From Sthenelais limicola (taxonomy: Eukaryota; Annelida; Polychaeta; Phyllodocida; Sigalionidae), in assembly GCA_942159475.1 (NCBI GenBank), contig OW804095.1, forward strand, positions 96,547,740 to 96,611,739: a stretch of DNA of 64,000 nt, written 5' to 3'. A program made the translations under genes and the position numbers. This document shows, one piece after another, positions 60,718 through 64,000 of the stretch (the stretch's first letter is position 1; the number at the start of each line of letters is the position of its first letter). The notes under the pieces are model-generated. The model was not told where the DNA came from. It did not search any database and saw only the letters and a list, made by a program, of their open reading frames with translations.

Positions 60718-63700
60718 AATATTGTTGCATGTTAGTGGCCTCCACTGGAAGAATCAAACCATAGCCATTTCCAGTAATTGTGATCGCTATGGTCTTAGAT
60801 AAGTGCAGGCATAGACCTAAGTTTGGCAATTTTCAGAATTAAAGATAATTTCTAAAAATTAGTTACCCTCCCTAACAAACATACTATATCTTTTTTTCTC
60901 TAAATTGTTTTGTTGTGTGCTAGGTTGTTTTTTTAAAACTGTTATTAGCGGAAGTAGGCTATAGACAAGGGGGTATGAGGCTGTCATGTTAAGTCGAGAT
61001 TTACATTGACAACAGTATAAAATAAAGGAAAGGGTCCAAAATATGGATGTTTAGGAAAGTAAATTTGCCGTGGAGGCTGCACATATTTTCTTTGATGGTC
61101 ACAAGACCGAGAAAGAATGCCATTTAATCAAGCTTGTTGTCATCTGATTCAAAACACAGCTGGGATATATCTGGCATATCACTATATTGCTCGGGAGAGC
61201 GCCCCCTAATGATTCCCTTATTCTCTCATTCCAACACAAATGCGATCGCCCCTATTGGGGGAATCCATTAACCCTCGCCCCCGACCATTATAGCACCCAT
61301 CCCGCTCCTTCCTTGTTAACGGAGACAGACTATACATCTCCCCATCCCTTATGTTCTTCGTCAACCCAATCTCGGATATATATATTACATATGGACATTT
61401 GGCCGACAGTCTTAACAGTCCGAACCCTTTGAAGAAGGGTCAAAGTGACCCGAAACGGTGGATTATCAATATCCAGAAAGCATACCGCTGGATCGGGTTG
61501 TGTTGGGATCTGACTTTTAGGCTAGTTGCTTGTATAAATAAAGAAAAACAGTTGCCGACGAGGTCCCGTCCACGCACCCTACCACTTCCACCCCACCCCC
61601 ACCCCTAGCATGGCCTATGCAGTGGCGCTAGCGGCGGTATTGGGAGACACCATTTTCGGCGCTTGTTGATAAATTTCGCGGCAATGGCCGTCCATTCGAA
61701 TCTTCCCGACGGGATCTTTCGAGCTATACCTGACCCTAGCGTTATATATAGACAATATTGCTCTAGTAATCACTAGCTAATATCGTTGCTTACTAATATA
61801 CGGTATGAGTGAGCGTGGATACTAAGCTGAATAAGCATGTATTTGTTTGGCAGAGACAGCTATAAATGTCGTTCTCGGTATATAGGCGTTTGACCGTGAT
61901 AACCGGTACGACTGCTTTCAGCCTTTTGATTCTGCCGTTGGCAGCTTCTGTCTTACAGAAGCGGTGGGTCACAGGAAGTCAAGTCGGAATTTTAAAATAA
62001 AGAAGGGTACTTCAAAATCGACTTCACTGGAATCGAGCAAATCAACCACCAACCCGTTTGTAGTGCTATCCCCAAATTCATTTCACCGACAGGTGCTTAT
62101 ACTTTAAATATTCATCTGTTAAAAAATAACAACACTAAAATTAGAATTTTGGATGGTCCTTTCTTCTTACAAAATCATCCATCCATCCTACACTCAAACC
62201 TTAGGATATGCTCTCTAGAGGATAATACAGATTCTTCTTCTCTCTGGACGATTTGGCGTCAAAAGTGGCCATATTTATGGCCTATATAGGTCATACCGCT
62301 TAAGATTTTAACCACGCCCCCTTTATTTCGAACTGCCAGCTTTATACTCGACTCTGCATCGATCGTGTGAAACTGCTATTTCCCGGCATCCCATCGACCC
62401 AAACAATGTCTCCAGGCCTAGGGAAAATGTATAGACTTAGGTTGCCTCCAATACAACAAGGTCTTTCTGGTATAATACGTGAGAAATGCTCTCCCTGACC
62501 CCTATGCTAAAGCATGAACAGATATTTTACCCTGCGTACGGCCGCATGGCATCTTCGGTAACACTCGGCATCGCATCTTCGGTATGCTCCGGGGAAAAAA
62601 TCGACCAATCACAGGGCGCGTTACATCAACCTTCAGCTAGGCTCTCAGCCAATGGGATCACCCCTTCCAAACGTTACTCGGCGTGCCATGTAGACGGGCA
62701 GACGGGCCCGGCTACCATGGCTGCCATGGTGGTGGGGGACGGGGGGACTGTGACGGCGAAGGCTTTTTAAATAGCCTAACGTTTCATTATCAGGCAAACA
62801 GTATCATATCCTAGTTAATTTAAGAGTTCTTTGACTTTGTTGTTATCTGGGGCCACTAACCCTCTGGACCACTAGCGACTAATCCCGCCCTCTGAGAAGA
62901 GGCGGACTGCCACTGAACTAAAAATCAAACCTGTCGCAGGATATCTCGGTACTTCCCAGTACTGTCCAGGTCAAATGGATCGTCCAGTCAAGCAACTTTA
63001 ACACTATGTACAGCAGCCTATTTAGTCTTAATCAAAAGCTGTATTCGTAGGCTACATTTTCGATTGGAGGAATACAGATGTTTATGGTACACTATAACAT
63101 CAGGATCAGCACTTCTTTTGGTCCTATGGCTATTCCATTCAAACTTTTGCACACGGCACCACTGGCCACTACCACCATGCTCATGCTTCCCTCCCTGCTC
63201 TCACAGTAGCGGCGACGGCGGTACTGTGTGGAGCAGGTATTACACACAAACACTAACAAGGAAGAGAGAGTGGAGGAAGCAGGGCGGGATGGTGGGCAGT
63301 CATTAAAAGTGAGAAAAACGACAACTATAAGAACAAAAACAGAAAATAAAATAATATCCTCTAGCGGGCTAAATTCTGGATATGTAGCCTAGGCCTAACT
63401 TCTCCCTCCCTCTCTCAGGTAAACATCATTGCAATTTTAAGGGTTTTTTAAAAATCAATTTTAAGTTAGATCTAAAGTTTTAAGCTATAGGTTTTAAGTT
63501 CTGTAAGCTTTAAATTGATATTCCAACGCTAATTTTCTTTCATACATGCCATTTTGTTTATACCATGCAGTGGTTATGGAGCACTTTGAACCCAAACTAA
63601 TTTCATTATGAAATACTTAAGATTGCCCCCCTCTGGTCTGTGGAAAAGGTTGAAGGTTTTTTAAAAAACAATACGGTAATTCGACTCAGTTATACGGTAC

Positions 63701-64000
63701 GTTTTAGAGTTAAAAGGCGTTCAGCCGAGTCTATTCTTTGTCAACACATCACGATTTTGCAAAAATAGTTGGTCTCTCTCTCTCCAACGCGGCGGAACTG
63801 ACGAGAGACGTCCAAACCGCTGAGTTTCTAAATTGGTAATGTGAGCGACCCCACCCCACTTAGTGCAGGTAGGCCTACTATATAGGCTTAGGCCTACATA
63901 GCATAGGCATAGCCTTGTAGGCCTAAATATTAATATTAATAATAATAGGCCTACTTGTTATAATAGGTTTGAGGTTACAAATACAATTCTCTGAAAAAGT
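60718..64000. other. Right-edge region, nothing firmly recognised
   Basis: No complete gene. A second, weaker hammerhead-like string lies at 61429-61457. A GC-rich patch with two CCAAT boxes (about 62604 and 62650) and ATGGCTGCCATGG lies at 62590-62760 and could be a promoter. The reading frame there closes after 17 codons. TAGGCCTA palindromes cluster at 63860-63960. Confidence 0.35.

Overview
This is a eukaryotic, metazoan window. Genes are split by GT-AG introns, non-coding DNA is AT-rich and full of non-autonomous transposons, and the proteins belong to animal families (type I fatty acid synthase, matrix metalloproteinase, P2X7-type cysteine-rich domain, TMEM272-like membrane protein). 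The palindrome TAGGCCTA is scattered through the non-coding DNA. An invertebrate is certain. An invertebrate deuterostome such as an echinoderm is my best guess, but a mollusc or brachiopod cannot be excluded from sequence alone.

Layout. (1) 1-548, minus: two internal exons of a matrix metalloproteinase (cysteine switch plus furin site) running off the left edge. (2) 549-5280: repeats, dominated by a 1.74 kb element with 43-bp terminal inverted repeats, a 6-bp target duplication and an interior made of GATATC-centred tandem repeats. (3) 6158-20916, minus: a complete animal fatty acid synthase, resolved here into 28 coding exons whose lengths sum to 7,644 nt (2,547 codons plus stop) with every splice phase matching. 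A likely non-coding first exon and promoter lie near 24.75-25.0 kb. (4) 25.7-40 kb: repeat-rich DNA with a 3.7 kb element with long inverted repeats, two copies of a 0.6 kb structured MITE in opposite orientation, another MITE and two minisatellites. (5) 40894-42655, plus: a small three-exon gene for a P2X7 C-terminal-domain-like protein. (6) 45.3-46.5 kb: a second foldback element. (7) 47286-56427, plus: a TMEM272-like four-helix membrane protein with three PPxY motifs and two candidate first exons. Its long first intron contains a tandem dimer of a 1.31 kb element. (8) 57.9-64 kb: mostly unannotated, with two small inverted-repeat elements and two hammerhead-ribozyme-like cores.

No operon-like logic or gene cluster is seen. 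FASN is a housekeeping lipogenic enzyme that carries out all steps of palmitate synthesis on one polypeptide, and its neighbours are functionally unrelated. I did not find a clear undescribed gene system. The most unusual material is the repeat architecture: the GATATC element, the duplicated element with one shared target duplication, the nested MITE beside a ribozyme-like core, and the two large hairpins. All splice sites were assigned by eye and none has transcript support here.
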